NCBI GenBank assembly: GCA_028288625.1
Contig: JAQBNI010000148.1
Location: 1 to 64,000 of the forward strand
Source: Bacteroidota bacterium
GTDB lineage: Bacteria; Bacteroidota; Bacteroidia; Chitinophagales; JADIYW01
DNA length: 64,000 bases
Direction: 5' to 3'
A program made the translations under genes and the position numbers. Below, in pieces: positions 34,513 to 44,704 of this stretch (positions within the stretch are counted from its first letter, which is position 1; each line of letters begins with the position of its first letter). The notes under the pieces are model-generated. The model did not search any database and was not told the origin of the DNA. It saw nothing but the letters and a program-made list of their open reading frames with translations.

Positions 34513-37500
34513 TTATTGCTTTACAAACCTCTTTGATTTAAAGATTCTATTGCCAATTTTTAATTTGAAAATATATTCAGCTTTACTGTATTCACTTATA
34601 TCAATTTTATATTTGGGTTTTAAATCCGCAATTTCATCTTTAAAAAGGATTTGACCAGAAACCGAATATATACTAATTTCAAATGGTCCTACTAAGGTTC
34701 CATTATAATCAATATTTAGTTCACTTTCAGCTGGATTTGGATATAATAAAAGCTCGTCTTCATCAACTCTAATGCGAACTGTATCTTTAATATCATGAGA
34801 TGAAAGCCTCAATCCAAAAGAATTAAATTCATCGGCACCGATATCCGGTTTTAATGGATTTCTAACCTGGCCGTCAATATCATTATATATACCTACTTGT
34901 GTTCCGGAGCTGTCAGGAATGCCATTTCCGGAAATGTGTAAATCAGTACCAGATACAAATCGTACTGTATCAGTTAAAGAATGTGCATCCTGACCTGTTA
35001 ATTGGAATGAAGATAATGTAGAATAGTTTATATTATTCTTGCGTAATAGAAATCCATTAGCTGTTTTAGCGTAAATATTATAATCGGATATAACACCTGT
35101 TCCGTATTTACAGCAGAAAATACTGTCTGATCTGGATTTGAAGATATTATTCTTACATTTTACAGATGTTCCCGTTATACTCGCAACGGTTGTATCTGTT
35201 TTTTGTAACGGCGGTGTTTGAATAAAATAATTGCTCGGAGTATAAACACTATTATGGTATATATTCGTGTGATTTGAGTTAGAGGTTAAAAACCCCACAA
35301 TCATATTATTTGTAATTTGGATAGAATCACCGGTCCAAACCAAAAGTTTATGATTAATATTATTTCGACTAATTGTATCCGCCGTCGAACCGGATTCGCA
35401 ATAAAGCCCTGACGATAATGTGTTTAAATCTATGAGGGAATGTTTCAAATTATACACATGAATGCTTTGGCCGATATTTCCAATGATATAGAAATTCTCT
35501 GGACTATTTTGGACAGATACATCATACATATTATTATTCTGAAATTTTATAGATTTAGATACACCTTTAATATATACATATTCAAATATATTGTTACTAA
35601 TTGTACAATTAGCAATAGAATCGAAATTAAATTGAATAAGTGGATTATGAACGAAGATAATATTATTACTGAAGTCGCAATTATTGCATTTTGAGATTTG
35701 AACTATATGTCCATTCATAGGAGGATATGGATTTGAATTGAAGATGCAGCCGTTAAAAGTTATATTATCATTGTTGTACAGTTTTATATGTGTGCCTCCT
35801 GTAATAGGTATTTCAAATTGGAGACGTACAAAAGAAACATATTTAGTATTGCTCATTTTCAGATGATACGCCAGTATAGTGTCGCCATAGAATTTCACAG
35901 AATCAGTTGCATTATTTTCGCTAACAAATGTTACGGTGTTAACAGCATTTACCCCAGGAATTGTGTCTGGAAAATTAAGGAGATCATAATAATTACCTTT
36001 TGTTACTACAAAAGTTATTGGACCATCCGCGCCACATTGATACATTGCAGTTATTGCTGCAGCAGGCGTATTAAATTTGCCAGATCGGCCACCAATGGTA
36101 TAGCTTCCATGCATTTTATTGCAATTTATAACCGGTACGTTTATTGAAGTGCTTACAGTACAACTATTCCGATCTTTTGCGGATACGGAATAAATGCCGG
36201 GAGTTGTAATATTGATGCAACGGGTTGTTTCGGCAGTATTCCATAAATAAGTAAGGAGACCGTACGGTGCGCATAGTTGCAATTGATCCTTGATTATTGA
36301 AATTATTTGTGCGGATGCCATTTTAATTTCATTAGTAGTAACTGATATCGTTCCTGCACAACCGAGATAAGTTACTATAGCATTGTAAACACCTGGAATA
36401 GTTGGAATAAACAACTTACCTGTTGAATCAACAATACTTATTATTGTGTCATTTCTTAACCATTTAATTTGAACAATATTATGCACGTAGGTTAGTGATA
36501 GTACAGGATTATTGCTAAGACAGGTTGTGTTAACCGATAAAATCGGCGAAGCAGTATCTTTTATTGTTACCAAGGCAGATTTATTTGCTACGCATCCATT
36601 CATCCCTGTGACAGTAACCGTGTATATTCCAGTTGTTGCAAAGATATTTGTTGGTGAATTGGGATACGAACCGCCACTCCATAAATAATTAGCCCCACCG
36701 TTCGCTGTTAGAGTTACACTGTCGCAACCAATAGGATCTCCTAATATTGAAATAACGGGAAGAGGTTTTATAGTTACTGCAATATTAGCAGAGGAAGTAC
36801 ATCCCTGAAGACTTGTCACTATCAAAGTATACGTGCCAGTTGTAGTGAACGTATCAATTGAAGAGTATGGTGAAGTTCCACCGTTCCATAAACAAGAGGA
36901 ATATGCTCCTACAATTGCCGTCAATGTAACTTTTTCACAAGCAGTTGTCGAACCGGAAATATTTATTACTGGGTTTGGATTTACAGTAATGTTTTTAGTT
37001 ATAAAAGAAGAGCAACCGGCGGCACTTGTTACTGTTACACCATAATTGCCGCTGTAATAAAATGTATCCGATGCAGTGTTTCTAGAAGAACCACTATACC
37101 ATAAATAAGTAGTGCCGCCACTTGCTGTTAATATCACGCTACCACATCCGTTGTCTGGTCCTGTTATAGAAGCTGTAGGAACAGCATTCACTGTTACTGA
37201 TTTCGTGGCAGTTGCAGTGCAGCCATTTGCTCCTGTTACAGTAACGGTATAAATACCACTAGAAGTAAAAGTATTAGTAGCAGAACTTAGCGAAGATCCT
37301 CCATTCCAACGATAGGATGATCCGCCGCTCGCGGTTAACGCAACGCTACCACATCCGGAAGACGGTCCGGTTATGATTGCTATTGGGTTTGGATTTACTA
37401 TTACGGAAACAGATCGTGTATTTGTGCACCCGTTTGAGTTTGTAACGGTGAGTGTATAAGTGCCGCTTGCTGTAAATGTATTGGTTGCCAGAGTTGGAGT

Positions 37501-38409
37501 AGTACCGCCACTCCAAAAATAAGTGCCACTTCCTGTAGCGGTAAGTGTAACACTTCCACATGCTGTTGTTGCCCCGAGAATATTTACGGATGGTAAAGAA
37601 TAAACAGTCACTGATTTGGACAAGGAAGCCGTGCACCCGTTTGTGTCTGTTGCAGTAACTGTATATGTTCCACTTATATTAAATATATTGGTTGCTGTAT
37701 TCCTTGAATTGCCACCGTTCCAAGAATAACTGTTTCCTCCACCGGCTGTTAATGAAACACTGCTACAGCTCGAGGCCGGGCCTGTTATTGTAACATTCGG
37801 GTTAGGATATATTGTGACGGCTTTTGATATTGTAGACTTGCAATTATTTGCGTCGAATACAAAAACAGTGTAGGTGCCAGTTGTTGTTACCGTATTCGTA
37901 CTTGTCCAGTTAGTACCTCCATACCATATATAATGAGTACCACCTGTGGCGACAAGTGTAACGGAGTTACATCCTGCAGCGAGACCTGTAATGGCAGCAT
38001 TTGGCAAAGAATCAACGTTAACAGTAAAAAGAGCGGATTTTTTATCACATTCATTAGCGTAAATTATTGTGACAGTATAATTTCCTCCTGACTTGACAAC
38101 AATGCTACGAGTTGTATCCCCGGTACTCCACAGGTATTTGGCAGCAGGTGTAGATGTAAGTATGGTACTGTCATTTTTGCAAAAATGATTCATGCCTGTG
38201 ATCACAGGAATTGAATACTTATCACAAATATTATAGTCTTTCTCGCTTATTATATTTCCTGCTTTATCATAAACGATTTTTGTCCACGAAGAATCCGGAT
38301 ATATTATAGAATCAATACGATTAAGATTATCTTGGTAACTATATGTAGATTGCGCAAAAGCAACAATATGAGTTATCAAGTAAAGTAATATGAGTAAAGC
38401 TCTTTTCAT
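34513..38409 (-). CDS. Large T9SS surface protein with Ig-like tandem repeats and beta-helix
   Basis: A 1298-residue protein. It has a signal peptide (MKRALLILLYLI..., residues 1-19) and then a single YD/Rhs-like unit (YSYQDNLNRIDSIIYPDSS, VYDKAGNIISE). About ten tandem Ig-like repeats of 80-85 residues follow (typical unit: ITGP..GCGSVxLTASGG..YxWNGG, SGTYTVTVT...GC), spanning about 55-740. A right-handed beta-helix/NosD-like region spans about 760-1170, and a T9SS sorting domain closes it (LLYPNPAESELNIDY to KSKRFVKQ). The repeats are rich in Ser/Thr/Gly with paired Cys, as in adhesins. I use the ATG at 38407-38409 (better signal peptide) rather than 38430, leaving 1 nt after the presumed immunity gene. 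Confidence 0.82.
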   Translation of the reverse strand: MKRALLILLYLITHIVAFAQSTYSYQDNLNRIDSIIYPDSSWTKIVYDKAGNIISEKDYNICDKYSIPVITGMNHFCKNDSTILTSTPAAKYLWSTGDTTRSIVVKSGGNYTVTIIYANECDKKSALFTVNVDSLPNAAITGLAAGCNSVTLVATGGTHYIWYGGTNWTSTNTVTTTGTYTVFVFDANNCKSTISKAVTIYPNPNVTITGPASSCSSVSLTAGGGNSYSWNGGNSRNTATNIFNISGTYTVTATDTNGCTASLSKSVTVYSLPSVNILGATTACGSVTLTATGSGTYFWSGGTTPTLATNTFTASGTYTLTVTNSNGCTNTRSVSVIVNPNPIAIITGPSSGCGSVALTASGGSSYRWNGGSSLSSATNTFTSSGIYTVTVTGANGCTATATKSVTVNAVPTASITGPDNGCGSVILTASGGTTYLWYSGSSRNTASDTFYYSGNYGVTVTSAAGCSSFITKNITVNPNPVINISGSTTACEKVTLTAIVGAYSSCLWNGGTSPYSSIDTFTTTGTYTLIVTSLQGCTSSANIAVTIKPLPVISILGDPIGCDSVTLTANGGANYLWSGGSYPNSPTNIFATTGIYTVTVTGMNGCVANKSALVTIKDTASPILSVNTTCLSNNPVLSLTYVHNIVQIKWLRNDTIISIVDSTGKLFIPTIPGVYNAIVTYLGCAGTISVTTNEIKMASAQIISIIKDQLQLCAPYGLLTYLWNTAETTRCINITTPGIYSVSAKDRNSCTVSTSINVPVINCNKMHGSYTIGGRSGKFNTPAAAITAMYQCGADGPITFVVTKGNYYDLLNFPDTIPGVNAVNTVTFVSENNATDSVKFYGDTILAYHLKMSNTKYVSFVRLQFEIPITGGTHIKLYNNDNITFNGCIFNSNPYPPMNGHIVQISKCNNCDFSNNIIFVHNPLIQFNFDSIANCTISNNIFEYVYIKGVSKSIKFQNNNMYDVSVQNSPENFYIIGNIGQSIHVYNLKHSLIDLNTLSSGLYCESGSTADTISRNNINHKLLVWTGDSIQITNNMIVGFLTSNSNHTNIYHNSVYTPSNYFIQTPPLQKTDTTVASITGTSVKCKNNIFKSRSDSIFCCKYGTGVISDYNIYAKTANGFLLRKNNINYSTLSSFQLTGQDAHSLTDTVRFVSGTDLHISGNGIPDSSGTQVGIYNDIDGQVRNPLKPDIGADEFNSFGLRLSSHDIKDTVRIRVDEDELLLYPNPAESELNIDYNGTLVGPFEISIYSVSGQILFKDEIADLKPKYKIDISEYSKAEYIFKLKIGNRIFKSKRFVKQ

Positions 38410-38410
38410 T

Positions 38411-38956
38411 TTATTGTTTTTTAAAATCATATTCTTGTGGAGAATTTACATTTGTCACTAACCTCCATCCTGATTCTAGTTTCCCCATAGCTTCTTTGCT
38501 AACATAAAAATCACCCACCTTATGAAAGTTTTTCTTAATCTTAGAAGAAATCAATTTATATAAATCTATAGATGTGCTATCCGTTGAAATGGTGCCTACT
38601 CTGCCCGCAACCAAAATACCATCTTTATAGATACCACCAAATTTTAAGGCAACACTTTTCATATTTATCATTTGATCAAATGCATATTTTGTGTTTCCAT
38701 CTTTTTGAGGTACTATTCTTACATTTGCCTTAATAGTTTTTGGCATAACTAAATAATCATCTATATGATTCCAATCTCCATTATTTACAGTTCCTAAATT
38801 TTTTATTTCATGAATTGAGTTGAAATGCAATGTGCTTGGTTGGTTAAATAATCCAATCAGATAGTAGCAAATATTTGCAACGCTTTCAATATCATTTTTA
38901 AAAATTATTTCCACGTCAGCTAATTCAGCGAAAAAAAAAATTTGTTTACTCTTCAT
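38411..38956 (-). CDS. Presumed immunity protein for the Rhs toxin
   Basis: A 181-residue soluble protein without signal peptide or recognised domain (starts MKSKQIFFFAELADVEIIF; contains GGIYKDGILVAGRVGTIS). Its ATG overlaps the stop codon of the Rhs toxin gene by 4 nt, exactly the position of immunity genes in polymorphic toxin loci. Cytosolic location and small size also fit neutralisation of an intracellularly acting toxin. The assignment is positional; the family is unknown to me. Confidence 0.6.
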   Translation of the reverse strand: MKSKQIFFFAELADVEIIFKNDIESVANICYYLIGLFNQPSTLHFNSIHEIKNLGTVNNGDWNHIDDYLVMPKTIKANVRIVPQKDGNTKYAFDQMINMKSVALKFGGIYKDGILVAGRVGTISTDSTSIDLYKLISSKIKKNFHKVGDFYVSKEAMGKLESGWRLVTNVNSPQEYDFKKQ

Positions 38957-41900
38957 TTTATTTTTGGTATTAATAATAGCTTATCCCCTGGTGTTTGATT
39001 TCTTATTCTTTCTGCATTATTTAATTCTCTTAAAGTAGGTTGTCCATTTTTATATGTATCAACTGTATTTATTCTAATAGTTTGACCGTCTTTTATTGCA
39101 GTTATATCAGGATAGGATCCTCCCTTTCTGCCCCCACCCAACGGTCTTAAATATTCTTCTGGCAATCTACTTCCACCTCCTGTAATTTGGTACCCTTGGC
39201 TTTCCATTTCAGTCGCAATATTTCCTACTTGAGTTCTTGTAGATAAATTTCCTAGCCTGCCACCCATTGCAACTTCTCCTTCACCAGTAAAAAATGAGCC
39301 AATGAAAGCTAATGAGCCAAAAACTCCTCCAGTTTTATATCCGTAACTATAGGAAGGGTTATATGTAGACTCTATATATTCTGTTCTGCCAGGATTGAAA
39401 ACATTAAGGTTAAAACCTTCCACTAAGCCATGGCCTGCACCGAGGATGAAATTATAGATCACGTTGGACCCCTTGTAAAGTAAATTTTTGTTCGGTGCAC
39501 TGATAGAGCTGTTATCATTATCACCGCATAGACCACTCCAATCAAATAAATTAACAGCATTATTCAACGCATAAACATATCGGTTAATTGTTTGTGGATT
39601 ATTAAGATCATAATCGTAAGGATCTCGATTAATAAATCTTCCTCGCATGCCATCAAAATAACGTGCTCTTACAAAAAATAAACTATCGTTTTCCCGCTGT
39701 ACGCCATATTCGCCTAACCAGGTATACGGCTGTTTAGAGGTGCCGGTGTGTTTCCATATTTTTCCATGCAGTGTATAGATATATCTATCAGTTATGCCAG
39801 CTGTATCATCTGCAAGAGCGACTACATTGTGTTTAATATCCGTTATATAATAAACTATTTTTCCACTGTCTATCCTTGCCAACAGCCCTGCTCCATAAAT
39901 ATTGTATGTATTTATTCCCCCTGAACTATTTTGTTCCATCAACACATTTGTCAACCCGGTGCCGGCATTTATAACATATCTTTTTTCTACTCCATTTTCC
40001 GTTCGTTTTATACGATTAAAAAACGCATCATAACCGTACGAAACCTGGCTGTTAGTTGTGGAATAAGAAGTTAATATATTATTAGCCGAATATCTCATCC
40101 GCATTGAGCTGCTGTCACCTTGAATTAAAGTGTCATTACCGGCTTTGTCAAAAAAGTGTTTACCTATAGAATCCCGGATAACCTGGTTTGCATTATCGTA
40201 AGATGCCCCATAGGATTTTGTTTGAGTAATTTTAGGATAACATTTGCCGCAAGCTATTGACTGTATATCACCCCACGCAGCTCGGGAGGCAGTATCGGCA
40301 TAAAGTACTGTGTTATTTTTTTTCCAGATTTTTGATGTTATCAATCCATTGTTGTCATACCGATAATCACAGTGCATACCGTTGGGATACGCTACTGTAG
40401 ACAGCCTGCCGGTTGCATCATACGTATAGGTATAATTTCCGCCACGCCAGTCTTTAACATTTAATATTTCATTAAGCCCGTTATAATTGATATTTAATTC
40501 TTTTCCCTGTTGATATTGCATCCAGGTTAGGTTACCTGCGGGGTCCAGGTTATAATTAATCTCATTACTAAAGGGGTCAATATATTTTTTGACATGATTT
40601 AATGTGTCATACTCAAATTTTGAAATGCCTGAAGGTCCGGTTGCAGTTTTTGTATTTCCGTTTTCATCGTAACTAAAATTTAAATCTCCATAGCCGGAAT
40701 AGGTTACTGTTTCTGGAAGATTTGCAGCTGTAAACGAAGTTGAAATTGTAACCCCATTTCCTTTCTCAATTTTTAAAATTCTTCCTATATTATCCAGTGT
40801 AAGTTCGTCGCCGTTAGAAAAAGCATCTAAATATTTATAAGGACGATTAGCATCATCATAAACAGTTTTAGTTTGATGTTGATTTGGATCAGTTACCTTC
40901 GTTGGGTTTCCTAATTGATCATATTCGATGTGGGTGGGTATATTATTAGGATCGAGGATATCACTTACTTTCCCAATAGGTGTATAAGAAAATTTTGTGG
41001 GAAGGTTTCGGGTATTTGTCACAATATCTACCCATGAATTATTTAAATAATGTTTAGTAGTAGTTAAAGACCCTGAAGTTACTGAGATGTTCCTATTTAA
41101 TTTATCCCAAACATTTGTGGTACTTATTCCATGCAAATCATCTGTGCTAGTTTTAATATTTCCGTTGCCATCGCATTCAATTTGTGTTGTACCGCTAAGT
41201 GGATTTATTATCATCTTCGGCAGACCTCTTTTGTCATTATCATAACGGGTTATAGCTTTGTTCGCTCCTTTAATTGCTACAATGAAGTCACGATCATCAA
41301 AATATTTGCGTTCGAGCGTATCTCCATTTGCACTGCATGTAGCAAATTGCCTGTCCTTTAAATCATATTTAATTTGAGTTGTAAAACCCCGTTTATCTGT
41401 TATTGATGTTTTATTTCCGTTTTTATCATATTCTGTAACTATTGGAATATTGTCAATATCAACAAACCGTTTAACCAATCCGCGACCGTTATAAGATTTT
41501 AATGTTTTTTGTCCGATCTGATTTATAGATGCTGTATCCCAACCTATTGGGGTTGTAAAAATATCTATTCCACCGGTGGGTGTTTCGACGTGTGTAACAT
41601 CGCCTTGCGAATTGTATGTGTAAGAAGTAGTATATACTTCATTTATTTCCGTTTGAAGTTGACCGGTATTATTGTCAAACGATCTTCGTATCCGGGTAAG
41701 ATCCGGTAATACAGTTTGTATTTCATTTCCATCTCTATCCCTGCGATGAGATGTTACATAACCTTCGCCATCAGTTTCTTTGGTTAAGAGCGAAAATTTA
41801 TCATACTCAAAGGTTTCATTAATATTGAGAGGGCGGTGAATAGCAATTATATTTCCCACGGAATCTTTATCGAAAGTGGTTAAATTATTATTCTTATCAA

Positions 41901-44511
41901 TAAGAAATGAATCTGTATTGTCAATGTAATAGCCATGTTTTATATGATATCCTTCTTCATCTTCTTCATCGAGGATTCTATAAAAATCATCGGATTGATA
42001 AATTTTAGATGTACCATTAGAGAATCGTACAGTTGTAAAATTATTTGAAGGTGTATTAGGGAAAAAATTTGTAGTATTTCCCAATGCATCAGATTGGGAT
42101 GTAACCTTTCCATTCAAATAAACATTGTGCAAAAGAAGGTTTCCTTCAGGATTAGCAACATCTGTCATGAGATGTGATCCATCATATTGAAATATAGTAG
42201 CACCCAAATCAGGATCAACAATTCCTGTTATATCTGAACCGGTATAATTGAGTTGGACTGAACGGTTAGCCAAATCTTTAATGCTTGTAATCTTGCCGTT
42301 TTGATTTGTGAATGTCCAATATCGCTCACCGGGTGCAGTAATTTTTATTAAATCCCCGTTAGCAGCATATTCAATATCAGTGATGTTATTATACCTGTCA
42401 TGTATATTGTCTAATTTTCCTATAGAATTAAAATTGTATACAGTGCCATTTTTAAAAGTGAAAGCATAAGTGTTTGCGATAGTATCTTTTGTCAGGGTTT
42501 CAAAAATCCCTGCATATAATGGAAATGATTTGCTGCCGTCATCATGAAGTTTTATAAAGGGCACGTTGTATCCTTCTGCATAATACATTCTCCAAATTGT
42601 GTCGCCTTCATTCTGTATGTGATAATCAAAATTGTGAGACCAGCCTGTTCCCAGGTTACTATTATAAGTGGGTGTATTGGAATTATAATATACCTTGAAT
42701 TCTATAAGACCTGCAACGGAATTCATATTTAATACGGCGTTATTGTATCCGTAATCCAGTGTAGGAATTTTTACCGGATCGCAAGCAAACGCAATTTTAT
42801 ACCCATCCATATTGACAATAGTATTCGGAGGTGTTACAGCATTGTTAGTATGATTTGCATTTGCATTTACAGTTATAAATCCTGGGATATTTTTCGTTGC
42901 GGATAATCCGCAGGCATTTGTTATTGTTAAAGTTACCCGGTATGAACCTGCTGTGTTATAGGTAACTGTTTTTATCGGTTGACTTGAAGATGCAGGTGTT
43001 CCTCCAGAGAAACTCCACTGATAAGAACAGCCATTACAAGGATTTACAGGACTAAAGATGACTGATTCGCCGACATTAATATCGTTACTGGATGATACAA
43101 AACTTGCATTCGGATTTGTGCCACTTGTAGTTACTGAAAGTTGGGAAGAGGAAGAGTTAGCCGTCGAGTTGTTACAGCCTGTTACTTCACAATTATAAGA
43201 ACCGGCATCAGAAGAAGTAATACCAGTTATTGATAATGTAGTAGAATTTACTCCCTGATATTTTGTTCCATTTGAAAGAAGTGTTGTGCCCTTTCTCCAT
43301 TGATAACTGAATGGTGGCGTAGCATTCGGTTGAGTTACAGTAAAAGATGCCGTGCCACCAACGCAAACAGATAGTGCAGACGGTACTGGTAAAGCAACTG
43401 AAGTAACAGGTGTACACGAGTTAAAAATAAAATACCTGTCATTTGAAATCAAACTATTGCACTGCCCACATGATGATGAAGCGGTCATATTCCATTTATA
43501 ATTATGCCCACTAATTAAAATGGAAGAAGGTAAAGTGTACGTAGTTGTGGATGAAGCACAATTATAATTATATAGTTGGTTTGTTGTTAAATCACGTACA
43601 TAAATGTTATAGGTGTTCGCCCAATTCACTGTATTCCAATTCATAACACCAGTAGTTGCATTCGTTGGATTTGAACTTGACGTGTTGCCTGGTGAAATTG
43701 TACTCGGGGTAGAATTAGAAACAAAGTTATTTATATAAAGAGATAAAGATTGAAAGTTGTTATTATCTGCAGATTCGGAAATGCTTAGACCATTATCAAC
43801 CCATATAAATAAATAATAAGTACCACTACAAATTGTTGATGGAATCGATAAATCTTTATACATCATTCCAGTCTGGCTGTTGCCTGAAACTCCGCTTACC
43901 TGGTAGGACCCTAAAAAAGTCGATTGCGAAACAATCAAGGTGGAAGAAGGTGAAAGATAGAATCCGGCACTAAATGATCCTGTTGAAGCTGACCCCGTAT
44001 TTTTTACTGCAAAGGATGCTGTTAAGCCATTACCAGCAGTATATGGACCTAAGGACATTGAATAACTAATAGGAGTTAAATCCGGTAAGGTTTGAATGAG
44101 AGTGCTAAAGGCAAAATTGTTATCTGATTCAGATGATTCTGACACTGCGTTGAGAGCATCAGCTCCTGCTAATATATATTTTACTCCGGGTGGTGTTGAG
44201 CTACCAATAACAATAGTAGTGCTATAGCTTCTTGTAGTATTCGCAGGGATTCCGCCTATCACCTGTATGTCTTTAATCCAGGTTTGCCCACCATTGTAAG
44301 TATTAGAATTATTAATACTCAGGTTAATAATAAAATCTTTTGTTGTTAAAGTGGAACCGGAATTTTTTACGTTGATCGTTACAGGATAACTTTGACCTGC
44401 ATACATTGAGTTTGGCACTGTTCCACCGGTAATAATGAGATTTACAGCAGCAATACTGGGGGATGCGGTTACAAATAAAATTAAAAGAAGAGTAAGTAAA
44501 TTTTTTTTCAT
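38953..44511 (-). CDS. Rhs/YD-repeat polymorphic toxin with Sec signal and C-terminal nuclease-like domain
   Basis: An 1852-residue protein. It has a signal peptide (residues 1-21), two CARDB-type Ig domains (about 22-135 and 140-260), a further Ig/Fn-like region, a PKD domain (about 465-545), a long YD-repeat shell (about 590-1600), and the Rhs core end RYFDGMRGRFINRDPYDY (about 1615-1632) with NRYVYALNNAVNLFDWSG. A variable tail of about 195 residues follows. Its last part (GGGRKGGSYPDITAI, IRINTVDTYKNGQPT, NAERIRNQTPGDKLLLIPK) looks like a C-terminal toxin module seen in other contact-dependent toxins, perhaps a restriction-endonuclease-like nuclease. No VgrG, PAAR or T6SS gene is in view; export seems Sec-dependent. 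The nuclease call is tentative. Confidence 0.87.
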   Translation of the reverse strand: MKKNLLTLLLILFVTASPSIAAVNLIITGGTVPNSMYAGQSYPVTINVKNSGSTLTTKDFIINLSINNSNTYNGGQTWIKDIQVIGGIPANTTRSYSTTIVIGSSTPPGVKYILAGADALNAVSESSESDNNFAFSTLIQTLPDLTPISYSMSLGPYTAGNGLTASFAVKNTGSASTGSFSAGFYLSPSSTLIVSQSTFLGSYQVSGVSGNSQTGMMYKDLSIPSTICSGTYYLFIWVDNGLSISESADNNNFQSLSLYINNFVSNSTPSTISPGNTSSSNPTNATTGVMNWNTVNWANTYNIYVRDLTTNQLYNYNCASSTTTYTLPSSILISGHNYKWNMTASSSCGQCNSLISNDRYFIFNSCTPVTSVALPVPSALSVCVGGTASFTVTQPNATPPFSYQWRKGTTLLSNGTKYQGVNSTTLSITGITSSDAGSYNCEVTGCNNSTANSSSSQLSVTTSGTNPNASFVSSSNDINVGESVIFSPVNPCNGCSYQWSFSGGTPASSSQPIKTVTYNTAGSYRVTLTITNACGLSATKNIPGFITVNANANHTNNAVTPPNTIVNMDGYKIAFACDPVKIPTLDYGYNNAVLNMNSVAGLIEFKVYYNSNTPTYNSNLGTGWSHNFDYHIQNEGDTIWRMYYAEGYNVPFIKLHDDGSKSFPLYAGIFETLTKDTIANTYAFTFKNGTVYNFNSIGKLDNIHDRYNNITDIEYAANGDLIKITAPGERYWTFTNQNGKITSIKDLANRSVQLNYTGSDITGIVDPDLGATIFQYDGSHLMTDVANPEGNLLLHNVYLNGKVTSQSDALGNTTNFFPNTPSNNFTTVRFSNGTSKIYQSDDFYRILDEEDEEGYHIKHGYYIDNTDSFLIDKNNNLTTFDKDSVGNIIAIHRPLNINETFEYDKFSLLTKETDGEGYVTSHRRDRDGNEIQTVLPDLTRIRRSFDNNTGQLQTEINEVYTTSYTYNSQGDVTHVETPTGGIDIFTTPIGWDTASINQIGQKTLKSYNGRGLVKRFVDIDNIPIVTEYDKNGNKTSITDKRGFTTQIKYDLKDRQFATCSANGDTLERKYFDDRDFIVAIKGANKAITRYDNDKRGLPKMIINPLSGTTQIECDGNGNIKTSTDDLHGISTTNVWDKLNRNISVTSGSLTTTKHYLNNSWVDIVTNTRNLPTKFSYTPIGKVSDILDPNNIPTHIEYDQLGNPTKVTDPNQHQTKTVYDDANRPYKYLDAFSNGDELTLDNIGRILKIEKGNGVTISTSFTAANLPETVTYSGYGDLNFSYDENGNTKTATGPSGISKFEYDTLNHVKKYIDPFSNEINYNLDPAGNLTWMQYQQGKELNINYNGLNEILNVKDWRGGNYTYTYDATGRLSTVAYPNGMHCDYRYDNNGLITSKIWKKNNTVLYADTASRAAWGDIQSIACGKCYPKITQTKSYGASYDNANQVIRDSIGKHFFDKAGNDTLIQGDSSSMRMRYSANNILTSYSTTNSQVSYGYDAFFNRIKRTENGVEKRYVINAGTGLTNVLMEQNSSGGINTYNIYGAGLLARIDSGKIVYYITDIKHNVVALADDTAGITDRYIYTLHGKIWKHTGTSKQPYTWLGEYGVQRENDSLFFVRARYFDGMRGRFINRDPYDYDLNNPQTINRYVYALNNAVNLFDWSGLCGDNDNSSISAPNKNLLYKGSNVIYNFILGAGHGLVEGFNLNVFNPGRTEYIESTYNPSYSYGYKTGGVFGSLAFIGSFFTGEGEVAMGGRLGNLSTRTQVGNIATEMESQGYQITGGGSRLPEEYLRPLGGGRKGGSYPDITAIKDGQTIRINTVDTYKNGQPTLRELNNAERIRNQTPGDKLLLIPKIK

Positions 44512-44704
44512 GGTACCTAATTAGATTTTTTTCGTCCGTTCATTTTATAATACTTCTTCTTGAAAGTAAATAGTGAGTAAGAGATTCTAAGTTACAAGAT
44601 TTGTTTAACTACTGATGAAATATATGGTAAACCGCGGATGATTTAATTTTCTTTATCTTGCTGATCATTCTATTCTTTCTAATCTTCTTTCTCCTCTTGA
44701 TTAT

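Noticed and set aside
34513..38409. DNA-level repeats as a mobile element
   Set aside because: They are the coding repeats of Ig-like protein domains, not a transposable element.
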